Positions 35,274 to 44,246 of a DNA stretch of 64,000 nt are shown here, piece by piece. The stretch comes from Alkalibacillus salilacus (GTDB lineage: Bacteria; Bacillota; Bacilli; Bacillales; Alkalibacillaceae), in the NCBI RefSeq assembly GCF_030812915.1, contig NZ_JAUSTQ010000010.1, positions 36,259 to 100,258 on the forward strand, read 5' to 3'. The translations under genes and the position numbers were made by a program. The notes under the pieces were generated by a model. It was not told the origin of the DNA, made no database searches, and saw only the letters and a program-made list of their open reading frames with translations. How positions within the stretch are numbered: position 1 is the first letter of the stretch; each line of letters starts with the position of its first letter.

Positions 35274-36062
35274 ATGATCGAATTCAATGATGTATCCCTC
35301 GTCTACCCTAATGGACATCAGGGACTTAAAGACGTCAATGTAACAATTGAAGATGGTGAATTTGTCGTCATCGTCGGCTTGTCCGGCGCAGGCAAATCGA
35401 CTTTCATAAGAAGTATTAACCGTCTTGTTACACCAACAGCAGGCGAATTAAAAGTTGGTGGTGACAATATTTTAAATTATAAAAGCAAAGGTTTACGCGA
35501 CTTACGAACGAAAGTCGGCATGATCTTTCAAAGTTATAACTTAGTTAAACGTAATAGCGTCTTTCGTAACGTCTTAGCTGGACGACTGGGTCATACTGGA
35601 ACTGTTCGTTCTGTGTTCAACTTTTTCAGTAAAGAGGACAAAGCACTCGCTTACGAAAGTCTTAAACGCGTCAATATCGATGAAAAAATTTATAGTCGTG
35701 CCGATCAGTTATCAGGTGGACAGCAACAACGGGTCAGTATTGCGCGTGTTTTAACACAAAAACCTGACTACATTTTAGCAGACGAGCCAGTCGCTTCACT
35801 CGACCCACCAACATCACATCAAGTAATGAAATATTTACGTAGAATTAATAAAGAAGATAATATTACAACCATTGTAAACCTACATTTCATTGACATGGCG
35901 ATGGAATATGCTGATCGTATTATAGGTATGAGATCTGGTGAAGTTGTGTTTGACGGGCCTGTTTCAGAGGTGTCTGAAGCAACATTTGAAGAAATATATG
36001 GTCGTTCAATCCGTGAAGATGATTTGCGCGGAGGTGCAGAAGATGGCGAACAACATCAATAA
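35274..36062 (+). CDS. phnC: Phosphonate-type ABC transporter ATPase (PhnC)
   Basis: This 262-residue ABC ATPase energises uptake through the two PhnE permeases. Walker A is GLSGAGKST, the Q-loop is MIFQSYNLV, the signature is LSGGQQQRVSIAR and Walker B is DYILADEPVASLD, followed by the switch His in NLHFIDMA. Sequence is of the PhnC type. ATG 35274 is preceded by GAGGTG. Its last 20 bases overlap the start of phnE1. Confidence 0.95.
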   Translation: MIEFNDVSLVYPNGHQGLKDVNVTIEDGEFVVIVGLSGAGKSTFIRSINRLVTPTAGELKVGGDNILNYKSKGLRDLRTKVGMIFQSYNLVKRNSVFRNVLAGRLGHTGTVRSVFNFFSKEDKALAYESLKRVNIDEKIYSRADQLSGGQQQRVSIARVLTQKPDYILADEPVASLDPPTSHQVMKYLRRINKEDNITTIVNLHFIDMAMEYADRIIGMRSGEVVFDGPVSEVSEATFEEIYGRSIREDDLRGGAEDGEQHQ

Positions 36063-36864
36063 ACCCAGCCTGAATGACGATCGTTACGCCCCTCTTTTAT
36101 CACCATGGCGGGCTAAAGCAAAGGTATCTCTTGTCTTCTTTATTATTTTGTTTTTCTTATGGTACAGTTCTCGTACCACTGGTGTAGATTTCGGTGATCT
36201 CATTATGGGCTTTACGAACATGGGGCAAATTATAGACAAATTATTCCCAATCAATATGGACGTGTTAGCTCCAGCATTCGATCGTCTTATTGAAACCATT
36301 CATATGGCGATTATCGCATCAACATTTTCAACAATTATTGTCGTCCCTGTGAGTTTACTAGCAGCAAATAATATTACTCATAACTGGTTCGTTTACAATA
36401 CAACTCGTTTAATTATGAATATTTTACGTACAATACCCGACGTTGTATTAGCAGTTATTTTCGTCGGTATTTTTGGAACAGGACCAATCGGTGGTATTGT
36501 CGCCTTGTTTATTTTCTCACTCGGTATTTTAGCAAAATTAATTAGTGAAACTGTCGAAGCAATTGATATGCAGCCAATCGAAGCGATGCGTGCATCTGGT
36601 GCAAACACGATACAATCTATTTCATATGGTGTTATGCCCCAAGTTGCGCCACAATTCACGTCATTTGCGCTATACGTGTTTGAAATTAATATTCGAGCAT
36701 CAGTTGTAATCGGGCTCGTCGGCGCAGGTGGTATCGGACAATTATTAATGAGTCAATTTAGCTTCAATAATTATGGTGCTGTGATGACGATTATCTTAGT
36801 TATTTTCATTGTGGTCGTCATTATCGAATATATCAGCACGAAGATTAGGGAGGCGATCATCTAA
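36043..36864 (+). CDS. phnE: Phosphonate-type ABC permease 1 (PhnE)
   Basis: This 273-residue permease has about six membrane helices. The cytoplasmic EAA loop (ETVEAIDMQPIEAMRASGANTIQSI) couples it to PhnC. The signature SVVIGLVGAGGIGQLLM near the C-terminus is typical of PhnE. ATG 36043 follows GCGGAGGTG inside the end of phnC, a 20-bp overlap. Its TAA overlaps the ATG of the next permease gene. Confidence 0.93.
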   Translation: MANNINKPSLNDDRYAPLLSPWRAKAKVSLVFFIILFFLWYSSRTTGVDFGDLIMGFTNMGQIIDKLFPINMDVLAPAFDRLIETIHMAIIASTFSTIIVVPVSLLAANNITHNWFVYNTTRLIMNILRTIPDVVLAVIFVGIFGTGPIGGIVALFIFSLGILAKLISETVEAIDMQPIEAMRASGANTIQSISYGVMPQVAPQFTSFALYVFEINIRASVVIGLVGAGGIGQLLMSQFSFNNYGAVMTIILVIFIVVVIIEYISTKIREAII

Positions 36865-37661
36865 TGGCATTCGAACAACCTCCAAAAAAGCAAATACCAA
36901 CTCAGAAAAAAGTTAAGCGCCTTTCAATCGCACTAGCACTACTCGCCCTATACATTTGGACCTTTATATCAATCGATATCGAATGGAAAGAGGCTTTCAA
37001 TCGGTTCGCCTCAAATTATAATGTTGTTGTACCACAATTATTTTCTCCTAACTGGGCTCGCGCTGGTGAAGTAATTGAGAAAATGATTGAAACAGTATTT
37101 ATTGCCTATGTTGGATCTTTAGCGGCTGCTATTTTAGCTGTTCCACTTGGCTTTTTATCAGCCATTAATATGACAAACAGCCGTGTTTTATCAACTGTAG
37201 GAAAATGGATTTTAAGTGCTGTTCGTGCGTTTCCAGAAATCATTTTAGCCATTATGTTCGTTGTCGTCGTTGGACCGAATCCATTCGCAGGTATTTTAGC
37301 CATTGCGATCGGGTCAACAGGTATGCTTGGTAAACTATACGCCGAAATACTTGAGTCAATTGATATGAATGTCGTTGAAGCCATGCAAGCGAACGGTGCG
37401 AATAAAATTCAAATCATGTTCCATGGGATTATCCCACAAGTGATTCCAGAATTTTTATCTTATGCTATTTACCGTTTCGAAATCGACGTCCGTGCCTCCA
37501 CGATACTCGGTTATGTCGGGGCTGGTGGTATTGGAACGATGATCTTCTTTGCTTACAGTAACCGTAATTGGAGCGATATGGGGATGATTTTACTCGTCAT
37601 TATCGTTGTCGTTACACTTATCGACTATGGTAGTTCGTACATTCGAAAACGTATTGTATAA
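36864..37661 (+). CDS. phnE: Phosphonate-type ABC permease 2 (PhnE)
   Basis: This second permease subunit of 265 residues is paralogous to the one before it. It has six helices, an EAA loop (ESIDMNVVEAMQANGANKIQIM) and the STILGYVGAGGIGTMIFF signature. The two permeases probably pair as a heterodimer. Start and stop overlap as TAATG. A terminator follows the operon. Confidence 0.93.
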   Translation: MAFEQPPKKQIPTQKKVKRLSIALALLALYIWTFISIDIEWKEAFNRFASNYNVVVPQLFSPNWARAGEVIEKMIETVFIAYVGSLAAAILAVPLGFLSAINMTNSRVLSTVGKWILSAVRAFPEIILAIMFVVVVGPNPFAGILAIAIGSTGMLGKLYAEILESIDMNVVEAMQANGANKIQIMFHGIIPQVIPEFLSYAIYRFEIDVRASTILGYVGAGGIGTMIFFAYSNRNWSDMGMILLVIIVVVTLIDYGSSYIRKRIV

Positions 37662-37670
37662 TTATTACGA

Positions 37671-37704
37671 AACGTCACAAGCTATCTCCTTGTGACGTTT
37701 TATT
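37671..37704. terminator. Terminator of the phn operon
   Basis: Arms AACGTCACAAG and CTTGTGACGTT then TTATT. The T-run is short. Confidence 0.75.
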
Positions 37705-37795
37705 ATTTCAAAAACAATTCATGTATGTTTTCGTTTATATAAAGTGTATTTTCGCCGTAACTCTCCTTCTCATTCAAATCTAAGCCGTCTGCCAT
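37703..37795 (-). CDS. Candidate 30-residue acidic peptide gene
   Basis: This small frame reads MADGLDLNEKESYGENTLY and ends IHELFLK. TAAGGGA (37803-37809) stands 7 bases before its ATG. It fills most of the phn-dat gap on the opposite strand. Nothing about function can be said; coding is supported only by the start context. Confidence 0.35.
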   Translation of the reverse strand: MADGLDLNEKESYGENTLYINENIHELFLK

Positions 37796-37863
37796 ATTTA
37801 CATCCCTTATATTTTACTCTAGGATATACATAAAACAGCTTAGATATATAAGGAGATGACCAA

Positions 37864-38721
37864 ATGCTTGTACTAAAGAATGAGACTTTAATCAACCGTA
37901 ATGATGCTGTAATCGATATTGAAGACCGGGGCTACCAATTTGGTGACGGTGTTTATGAAGTGATTCGCTATTATGACGGGGAGTGGTTTTTATTAGATGA
38001 CCACCTAGAACGCTTACAATATAGCTTGGATGAAGCTGAAATTGACTATAACGTCCAAGAAGAAAAGCTTAAAGCACGCCTCCACGATTTGATGGAACAG
38101 AACCAAGTACAGGATGGCGGTGTTTATTTACAAGTAACACGTGGTTTCGCCCCGCGTAATCACCCATATCCAGAACACCAACAACCGACACTTATCGCTT
38201 ATCCACTTAACTTAAAACGCCCAACACATGATCAAACACATGGCATTCATACAATCACAGCTGAAGACTTCCGGTGGCTACGGTGCGATATTAAAAGTTT
38301 GAACCTGCTTGGAAACGTGATGACGAAGCAAAAGGCAATTGATACGGGAGCGAGTGAAGCCATTTTCTACCGCGATGAATCACATGTGACAGAAGGTTCT
38401 TCAACGAATGTATTCATTGTTAAAAATGGTGAACTGATCACGCACCCAGCTGACCATTATATCTTAAACGGTATTACACGTCGTCATTTGTTATATTTAG
38501 CTGAACGACTTGATATACCTTATCGAATCGAAGTTTTCGGGCTCGATGCATTAAAAAATGCTGATGAAGTATTCGTTTCATCAACATCAGCCGAAATCAA
38601 ACCCGTTATTTCCGTTGATGATCAAATCATCAGTAACGGGGAACCGGGTCCAATTACCAACACATTATTAAAAAATTATTTTGATCATTTATCTGTTACC
38701 AAATTGCCGAATCATATCTAA
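37864..38721 (+). CDS. dat: D-amino-acid aminotransferase
   Basis: This PLP fold-type IV transaminase of 285 residues makes D-glutamate or D-alanine for peptidoglycan and other uses. VIDIEDRGYQFGDGVYEVIR is the N-terminal signature. The PLP lysine lies in DIKSLNLLGNVMTKQKA. GSSTNVFIVKNGEL and the C-terminal FVSSTSAEIKPV complete the active site. The ribosome-binding site is AAGGAGATG. Its stop codon overlaps by two bases the stop of the convergent next gene. Confidence 0.95.
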   Translation: MLVLKNETLINRNDAVIDIEDRGYQFGDGVYEVIRYYDGEWFLLDDHLERLQYSLDEAEIDYNVQEEKLKARLHDLMEQNQVQDGGVYLQVTRGFAPRNHPYPEHQQPTLIAYPLNLKRPTHDQTHGIHTITAEDFRWLRCDIKSLNLLGNVMTKQKAIDTGASEAIFYRDESHVTEGSSTNVFIVKNGELITHPADHYILNGITRRHLLYLAERLDIPYRIEVFGLDALKNADEVFVSSTSAEIKPVISVDDQIISNGEPGPITNTLLKNYFDHLSVTKLPNHI

Positions 38722-39182
38722 TGGTCTTGTTTTGAGTGATTTCGAACTAATAGCCATTCACTTATGTAATACATCATAAAGAAAAATATGACATGAGCAA
38801 TAAACCAATCAAAAATAGCCATAATATCAAATGCATTTGGTGTTTTAGTTACTGCTAAAATCGTTAAAGGAAAATACGTTAAAAACGCCATAAACGATAA
38901 AATTGCAGCGATTTCCATTCGTTTGTTCCAAAAAGATTCTTTTTTCGTAATTAAATATAAATAAAACGTGACAATGACCGTTGCAACAATGACATGCAAG
39001 GCATATTCAAATGCTAAATAAAAATTCTCAGGAACTGTTTCACTTGGTGTATAAATAAAATCAATGTTCAATAATAAAGTATATAATTGCTTACCAGTAA
39101 AGGTTTCAATGATATATAAGTACAAGCTCATCGCCGTCGATGAAATAAGCCCGACAAATAATGCAATATATAAATAGCGCAA
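38718..39182 (-). CDS. Four-helix membrane protein, unknown function
   Basis: This protein of about 154 residues has four hydrophobic helices (YLYIALFVGLISSTAMSLYLY, ALHVIVATVIVTFYLYL, IAAILSFMAFLTYFPLTILAV and IAHVIFFFMMYYISEWLLV). I prefer TTG 39180-39182, as GAGGTG is spaced well before it; a GTG three codons upstream (39189-39191) overlaps that site. I do not recognise the family. It converges on dat with overlapping stop codons and no terminator between, so read-through antisense transcription of both 3' ends is likely. Confidence 0.7.
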   Translation of the reverse strand: MRYLYIALFVGLISSTAMSLYLYIIETFTGKQLYTLLLNIDFIYTPSETVPENFYLAFEYALHVIVATVIVTFYLYLITKKESFWNKRMEIAAILSFMAFLTYFPLTILAVTKTPNAFDIMAIFDWFIAHVIFFFMMYYISEWLLVRNHSKQDH

Positions 39183-39281
39183 TATTTTCACCTCACTTTC
39201 GATTCTGTTTTAGGGCTATGACTTTTTCTAACTTTCAATTCGTGCTAATATGAAGAAGAGATATTCAGGGAGGGATTAACT

Positions 39282-39545
39282 ATGGCTGTAATTGCTGAAC
39301 CAACACCAAACCCAAATGCAATGAAATTCACTGTCGATAATGTGATCTTTGAAGGTGATGATAGCATCTCTGTCATGCAAGGTGAAACAAGTGATTTTGA
39401 CATCATGAACGATTTAATGAGCATGGATGGTGTCGACAATGTATTCGGATATTATAATTTCATTACCGTTAATAAACAGTTCAACGCTGACTGGGACGAA
39501 CTTTCACCTAAAGTAGAGCAATTAATCGAAAGTTACGGATACTAA
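39282..39545 (+). CDS. Nfu/NifU N-terminal domain protein
   Basis: This 87-residue protein is a stand-alone Nfu_N domain (scaffold protein Nfu/NifU N-terminal). It has the conserved AEPTPNPNAMKFTVDN start and VNNVFGYYNFITV-like middle (here GVDNVFGYYNFITVNK). The domain lacks the CxxC cluster-binding half of true Nfu proteins, so a role in Fe-S carrier interaction is only inferred. GGAGGG precedes the ATG, and a terminator follows at once. Confidence 0.87.
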   Translation: MAVIAEPTPNPNAMKFTVDNVIFEGDDSISVMQGETSDFDIMNDLMSMDGVDNVFGYYNFITVNKQFNADWDELSPKVEQLIESYGY

Positions 39546-39550
39546 AAACA

Positions 39551-39581
39551 ATTGGCTTAGTTAAAACTAAGCCAATTTTTT
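39551..39581 (+). terminator. Terminator of the Nfu_N gene
   Basis: Arms ATTGGCTTAGT and ACTAAGCCAAT around TAAA, then TTTTT. Confidence 0.9.
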
Positions 39582-39641
39582 AGATCTTCATTCAAACGTT
39601 TCTAAGTTACAGATGAAGTCAAACAATACACTTCATATCTC

Positions 39642-40235
39642 CTATTCACTACCTTCTTCTCCATCACCATCTTCTCCTGGTTGATGATCTTCAGAGTCTT
39701 CAGTTCCCTTGGTTAATTCAAACTCTACCGTTTTAGAAAACGCACGTTCACTCAATTCTTCCCCATTTAATTGATTCGCTGTTAGCCATAATTCTGCTTG
39801 ATATTTACCGGATTCAACAGTATTAGGCGATTCACTAATTTCCCATGTATCCTTATATTCCAGTGTGTCACCTGATTCTAAATTTTCTGTTTGAATAGCT
39901 TGTGTGAACGATCTGTCAGCTGAGTAGCGATAGGCACTTTTCTCCGTATCAGCTTGTGTGACATTTACGTCAAACTTCTGACCAGAGGGAAATGTTAATT
40001 CCGCAGGTTCTTCTCCTTCATACGTCAAAGTCATATTGAATACGACTCGCTCCTCTTCCACTTTTGCCTCTCCATCAAAAGAAAATGAATCCACTAAATC
40101 ACCCATTTCATTGTCTGATTCGTTTCCTTCGCTCTCTGATTGCTCGTTGTCACCAGCAGCCTCTCCATTACCATTACAAGCTACTAGTCCAACAGCGAAA
40201 CTAATGATAAATAATACAAACAACCATCGTCTCAT
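39642..40235 (-). CDS. Lipoprotein with BsuPI-like proteinase-inhibitor domain
   Basis: This 197-residue lipoprotein has a signal peptide ending VGLVAC (lipid Cys), an acidic Ser/Glu/Asn linker of about 35 residues, then a BsuPI-type domain (about 60-170) with EERVVFNMTLTY, LTFPSGQKFDVNV and LEYKDTWE, and an acidic tail. BsuPI is known as an intracellular proteinase inhibitor in B. subtilis; in lipoproteins the domain probably serves binding in the envelope. ATG 40233-40235 follows GAGGTGA. Confidence 0.82.
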   Translation of the reverse strand: MRRWLFVLFIISFAVGLVACNGNGEAAGDNEQSESEGNESDNEMGDLVDSFSFDGEAKVEEERVVFNMTLTYEGEEPAELTFPSGQKFDVNVTQADTEKSAYRYSADRSFTQAIQTENLESGDTLEYKDTWEISESPNTVESGKYQAELWLTANQLNGEELSERAFSKTVEFELTKGTEDSEDHQPGEDGDGEEGSE

Positions 40236-40285
40236 TGTTGTCACCTCGTTTTTTTATTAATCAGACGCTGACAAAAAAGGAATTG

Positions 40286-41140
40286 TTACACCTTTTCATC
40301 TTCGCGTCTGAAGAAACCAAATATACCAGTAGTTTGCACGATATTCGTAAAGGAATTCGGATCTGCTTCTTTAACAATATTTTCTAAGTCATATAATTCA
40401 TAACGTGTCACAACAATCATCAACATTTCACGGTCTTCATCTGTAAATGCTCCTCGAGCTGGAATACGTGTGATCCCTCGCACCATATTAGCGTGAATCG
40501 CTTTCGTTACTTCTTGACCTTTTGCCGTGACAATCATTGCGGTTAATTTTTCATGGCGTGTATGAACAGCATCGATTACTCGTGTCGTGACGTATAACGT
40601 AACCAGTGTGTATAATGCTTTTTCAGGATCATATACCATACCTGCTAAGACGATAATAGCTCCGTTTAATGTTAAGAAATAAATACCGATTGGGCGGTCT
40701 TTCAATCGTGAAAGCACCATGGCGACAATATCCATACCGCCTGTTGATGCACCCCACTTAAGCGTAATTCCAACACCAAAACCACCGAATATACCACCAA
40801 ACACTGCATTTAAGATAATGTTATCAGATAATGACTGAATTGGAATCGTTTCTAAAAAGATGGTCATAAAAATAACCGATAATATACTGTAAACAGTAAA
40901 ACCACGTCCGACTTTAATCCAACCGAGAATTGCAACGGGTATATTTAGTAGGAATAAAAGCACACCTGTACTAAGATCAATATCAAAAAAATCCGTCGCA
41001 ATACTTGCGGAAATTTGAGCAACCCCTGTGAAACCACTGGCGAACACATTCGCTTGCTCTAAGAAGAAGTTAAGTGATATAGCGTTGAAAATAGCGCCGA
41101 TGATCACGATAATAAAACGTTTTGCTTCGAATATAAACAT
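40286..41140 (-). CDS. yitT: YitT-family membrane protein (DUF161/DUF2179)
   Basis: This 284-residue protein has five to six membrane helices (FIIVIIGAIFNAISLNFFLEQANVF, GVLLFLLNIPVAILGWI and others), the GFTGVAQIS and LKWGASTGGMDIVAMVLS motifs, and a C-terminal cytosolic DUF2179 domain (TRIPARGAFTDEDREMLMIVVTRYE). The family is widespread in Firmicutes. Transport is suspected but the substrate is unknown. It is divergent from a DegV gene (yitS), as in B. subtilis. Confidence 0.9.
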   Translation of the reverse strand: MFIFEAKRFIIVIIGAIFNAISLNFFLEQANVFASGFTGVAQISASIATDFFDIDLSTGVLLFLLNIPVAILGWIKVGRGFTVYSILSVIFMTIFLETIPIQSLSDNIILNAVFGGIFGGFGVGITLKWGASTGGMDIVAMVLSRLKDRPIGIYFLTLNGAIIVLAGMVYDPEKALYTLVTLYVTTRVIDAVHTRHEKLTAMIVTAKGQEVTKAIHANMVRGITRIPARGAFTDEDREMLMIVVTRYELYDLENIVKEADPNSFTNIVQTTGIFGFFRREDEKV

Positions 41141-41230
41141 AATAGCCTCCTGTCTGACATTGACGTATGCCTGTCGTCCTATTAAACTGAAATATAATGA
41201 TGATCGTAGGAAAATATGAGGAGGAAACCT

Positions 41231-42094
41231 ATGAGTATGAAATTAATTGTCGATTCAGGTTCCGATTTGCCAAAAGATTTATTAAAGAAATATGATATTG
41301 ACCTTGCTTCGCTCATTGTTCACCTGAACGGGGAAGATTACCACGACAGGGAATCCATTGATTCTCAAGCTGTATATGAAGCCATGAGACAAGGATCAGC
41401 TCCTAAGACTGCCCAAGCATCGCCTGACACTTTTTATCATTTATTCAAGCAATATACAGACCAAGATCAACCCATTATTTACTTAGCATTTTCATCTGAA
41501 TTATCCGGTACTTATCAAAGTGCCATGATTGCTAAACAGCAAATTGAGGACCAAAACCCAGATGCTGAAATTTACGTTATTGATACGAGAGCTGCTTCTA
41601 TGGGACATGGTTTAATCGCCTATTATACTGCCCAAGCAATAGCAGATGGTCAAGCTGTACAAGACGTATTAGATACGGCACATTATTATGTAAATCATAT
41701 GGTTCATGTCTTTACAGTGGATGACTTAGAGTACTTACAACGTGGTGGTCGTGTGAGTAAAGCCCAAGCTTTTGTTGGTGGTATGCTGAAAATCAAGCCT
41801 CTTCTTCATGTAGAAGACGGAAAACTTGTCCCACTTGAAAAAATCCGCGGCTCGAAAAAAGTAATCGGACGCATGGTTGATTTGATGAAAGAACGCGGTC
41901 AACATTTTGAACAACAAACCATTGCCATTACTCATGGAGATGATGAACAACGCGCGCAGCAACTAGCTAATCAAATTCGTGAACTATATAATCCGAAAGA
42001 TATAATTATTCACCAAATTGGTTCTGCTATTGGAGCTCATGCTGGCCCTGGTACAATCGCATTATTCTTTTTAGATGATGCCCCTAAAAATTAA
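41231..42094 (+). CDS. yitS: DegV-family fatty-acid-binding protein (YitS)
   Basis: DegV/FakB proteins bind a fatty acid and offer it to FakA kinase for use in phospholipid synthesis. The 287-residue protein has the N-terminal IVDSGSDLPKDLL, TAQASPDTFYHLF, YLAFSSELSGTYQSA, DTRAASMG and the C-terminal GAHAGPGTIALFF, which together form the lipid pocket. ATG 41231 follows GAGGAGG. No fakA is in the window. YitS as FakB is inferred from the family. Confidence 0.9.
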   Translation: MSMKLIVDSGSDLPKDLLKKYDIDLASLIVHLNGEDYHDRESIDSQAVYEAMRQGSAPKTAQASPDTFYHLFKQYTDQDQPIIYLAFSSELSGTYQSAMIAKQQIEDQNPDAEIYVIDTRAASMGHGLIAYYTAQAIADGQAVQDVLDTAHYYVNHMVHVFTVDDLEYLQRGGRVSKAQAFVGGMLKIKPLLHVEDGKLVPLEKIRGSKKVIGRMVDLMKERGQHFEQQTIAITHGDDEQRAQQLANQIRELYNPKDIIIHQIGSAIGAHAGPGTIALFFLDDAPKN

Positions 42095-42108
42095 TTATTT
42101 AGTTATTT

Positions 42109-42155
42109 TATACCCGGAGCAGACGGAATGTAACCGTGAGTTCGGGTATTTATTT
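42109..42155 (+). terminator. Probable terminator of yitS
   Basis: Outer arms ATACCCG (42110-42116) and CGGGTAT (42143-42149) enclose an inner ACGG/CCGT hairpin, then TTTATTTTA. It is weaker than others in this window. Confidence 0.5.
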
Positions 42156-42201
42156 TATCTTAACACGCTAAACGATAGCCGTACACCATTCTTCTCCACT
42201 T

Positions 42202-42264
42202 CAGTTTTCAAATAAATACTCTAGTTTATGAGATAACTGCTATAACTAATTCAATCAGAACACA
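42202..42264. repeat. Array I: three degenerate 21-bp units
   Basis: Units at 42202, 42223 and 42244 carry CAGTTTTCAAATAAAT, AGTTTATGAGATAACT and AACTAATTCAATCAG. They are of the same family as arrays F, G and H, placed between two convergent gene ends. Confidence 0.45.
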
Positions 42265-42298
42265 TAAAAAACAACCCTATTCACATGAATAGGGTTGC
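42265..42298 (-). terminator. Terminator of the GH13-like gene
   Basis: Perfect arms CAACCCTATTCA and (T)GAATAGGGTTG with TTTTTT on the minus strand. Confidence 0.9.
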
Positions 42299-42301
42299 TT
42301 T

Positions 42302-43714
42302 TTACCGTTCTTTAGCATTTTTCCGGTAAATTATAATCGCAAACACGACGAAGACTCCCATCACACCTCCGAAAATTGAAATCAAGAGCCAATTAGCACC
42401 TGTATCTTCTCGCACATTATAGACATTCGTTGATTCCCTTTCAAGACTAACGGTATAACTACCATCATCATTTTGCCTAACGAGATCGTCTTGGATAAGA
42501 CCTCGTAATTCTTGATTATCTTCTATATGTTCTAAATCCGTGTGCCGAAATCCAGGGCTGTTATTAATCGTGATAATAATGCGTTCATCGTCTAATACCC
42601 GTTCGTATACAATAAAATCATCTGCGTCATGAAGAACATTCATTTCACCATCTCGAATAGAATCAAAATTCTCATTAATGCTCGATAACTGTTCAATATG
42701 TTGATTCAGCTGCTCATCTCCAGCTAAGAAGTTCATCATATCATGGTGTGAACCATCTTCTACCACGCCATCTGTTGGGTTCGCTGTCCCTTGATAAAGC
42801 CATGGCTCATTTGGCGTTGTATACATGTAAGTCAAGGCCATCTTCCAGCGCGTGATCGGATGCAGTCCACTTTCTTCCATCGCTCGTGTAAAACGATCTG
42901 TCATATAAGAATCCATATAATGCACAACATCTTCACTGTTTTTTAAATTAGAGCCTAACAAAAGTGACGAATCTGTTTCAATGTCATAAAAGTATTCAGT
43001 TGCTCTCTCATGAAATGAACCATTAACAATACGATCAAATCCTAATCCTTTATAACTTTCTATATCTGCGTTATTAAGCTCATTCACTTCACCTAGCCAA
43101 AAACGATCAACTTCAGCAGTCACACTTTCTACAAAGGATTGAGGTAATTGATCTGCTCCTGGGACATAAAAACCATCCACATTATAATCCGATCCCCATT
43201 TTTGTAATAACTCGAAGAAATAGTCTGTTGCGCCATCTTGCGTTAGATCGACTTCACCATTCTCACTCACCCAGTCTTCACTTGTTAGAGGGCTATTGGA
43301 ACTAACCGAATTAAAAGGGACTTGTACAATTACATTTATATTTTGATCATGAAATGCTTGTACTGTATCTTCAACGTCTGATGCTGATCCAAAAGTCGAT
43401 TGAATTTGTTCAAAATTAAAAACAGGCGAGCCAGAATAATGCTCACTTGCAAACAATGGAGACAAGACGACATCCGTGATTCCCAATTCTGCAATGTGAT
43501 CGACACGGTCTTGTAAACCGATTAAATCACCACCATGAAATGCATTTGGATCATCACGGTTAACTCCTTCTTCTGTGACCTCATTAGAGTTTTGAAAACG
43601 ATCCACTAAGACATAATAATATTGATGACGGTCATCTTCATCAGCGAGACTATTAATTGGAAACAAACTGGTTAATAATATGAGTAATCCTAGGCCTGTC
43701 ATCAGTCGTTTCAT
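42302..43714 (-). CDS. Membrane-anchored GH13-like protein lacking catalytic residues
   Basis: This 470-residue protein has a signal peptide (residues 1-24), an alpha-amylase-type barrel and a C-terminal membrane helix (WLLISIFGGVMGVFVVFAIIIY) with a short basic tail. The GH13 fold is clear (YYVLVDRFQN, FHGGDLIGL, HIAELGITDVVLSPLF). The four catalytic regions are degenerate: VQVPFNSV for the D-x-x-x-N-H region, DGFYVPG where the nucleophile Asp should be (Pro185), GEV with Glu209 kept, and DSYMTDRF for DNHDMDRF (Met271 for Asp). Binding rather than hydrolysis of an envelope glycan is inferred. It is outside-facing and strongly acidic. Confidence 0.85.
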   Translation of the reverse strand: MKRLMTGLGLLILLTSLFPINSLADEDDRHQYYYVLVDRFQNSNEVTEEGVNRDDPNAFHGGDLIGLQDRVDHIAELGITDVVLSPLFASEHYSGSPVFNFEQIQSTFGSASDVEDTVQAFHDQNINVIVQVPFNSVSSNSPLTSEDWVSENGEVDLTQDGATDYFFELLQKWGSDYNVDGFYVPGADQLPQSFVESVTAEVDRFWLGEVNELNNADIESYKGLGFDRIVNGSFHERATEYFYDIETDSSLLLGSNLKNSEDVVHYMDSYMTDRFTRAMEESGLHPITRWKMALTYMYTTPNEPWLYQGTANPTDGVVEDGSHHDMMNFLAGDEQLNQHIEQLSSINENFDSIRDGEMNVLHDADDFIVYERVLDDERIIITINNSPGFRHTDLEHIEDNQELRGLIQDDLVRQNDDGSYTVSLERESTNVYNVREDTGANWLLISIFGGVMGVFVVFAIIIYRKNAKER

Positions 43715-43749
43715 CGTTGCTCCCTCACTTCAAAACATTTTGCACATAA

Positions 43750-43775
43750 GAAAAGCCCCAAAACGGGACTTTGTC
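43750..43775 (-). terminator. Probable terminator of yisL
   Basis: A hairpin with arms AAGTCCCG and GGGGCTT on the minus strand followed by TTTTC. The pairing is imperfect. Confidence 0.5.
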
Positions 43776-44168
43776 TTAAGGTAAGAATCCGAATGGTAAA
43801 CGGGCAAAGCCTAAAGCTAAGACAAGAATTAATGCTATGATCAATTGTAACCAACCAGAAAATTCTTTCTTCCCTTTCTTCGCTTTCGCTAATGTCATTT
43901 CCATTGCAGCAACCACCCAGATACCACCTACTATCTTCACGATATACTCAGCGAATTGGGTATCTTCTACATTCATACCATAATGATTGAAAAATAAATC
44001 AGCGCCTGTTGCAACGATTAACAAATAGAATACACGTAATACCATTTGTGTGATCTTAATCGGTTTTTCAGCTTTACCTTGCTTAATCATGGAATAAGCG
44101 ATGAAAAATAGAACGAGTCCGATGCTCCAAGAAACAATATGTATAAGTGCCATTTGTGTTGCGTCCAT
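43776..44168 (-). CDS. yisL: YisL, UPF0344 membrane protein
   Basis: This 130-residue protein has four membrane helices, matching UPF0344 (YisL). It starts MDATQMALIHIVSWSIGLVLF; the middle has QMVLRVFYLLIVATGADLFF, and the end is LILVLALGFARLPFG. The function of the family is unknown. GGAGGTATGAGGA precedes the ATG. It is divergent from rocD, with about 180 bases between. Confidence 0.87.
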   Translation of the reverse strand: MDATQMALIHIVSWSIGLVLFFIAYSMIKQGKAEKPIKITQMVLRVFYLLIVATGADLFFNHYGMNVEDTQFAEYIVKIVGGIWVVAAMEMTLAKAKKGKKEFSGWLQLIIALILVLALGFARLPFGFLP

Positions 44169-44246
44169 TCCTCATACCTCCTTCAAAAATATCTATCCCC
44201 ATCTTATCATGTTTTGAAATTGGTTGCGATTAATTTGTTGACAACT

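Noticed and set aside
35938..36042. Longer N-terminus for the first PhnE permease
   Set aside because: The extension overlaps phnC in another frame and lacks a ribosome-binding site; GCGGAGGTG directly precedes ATG 36043.
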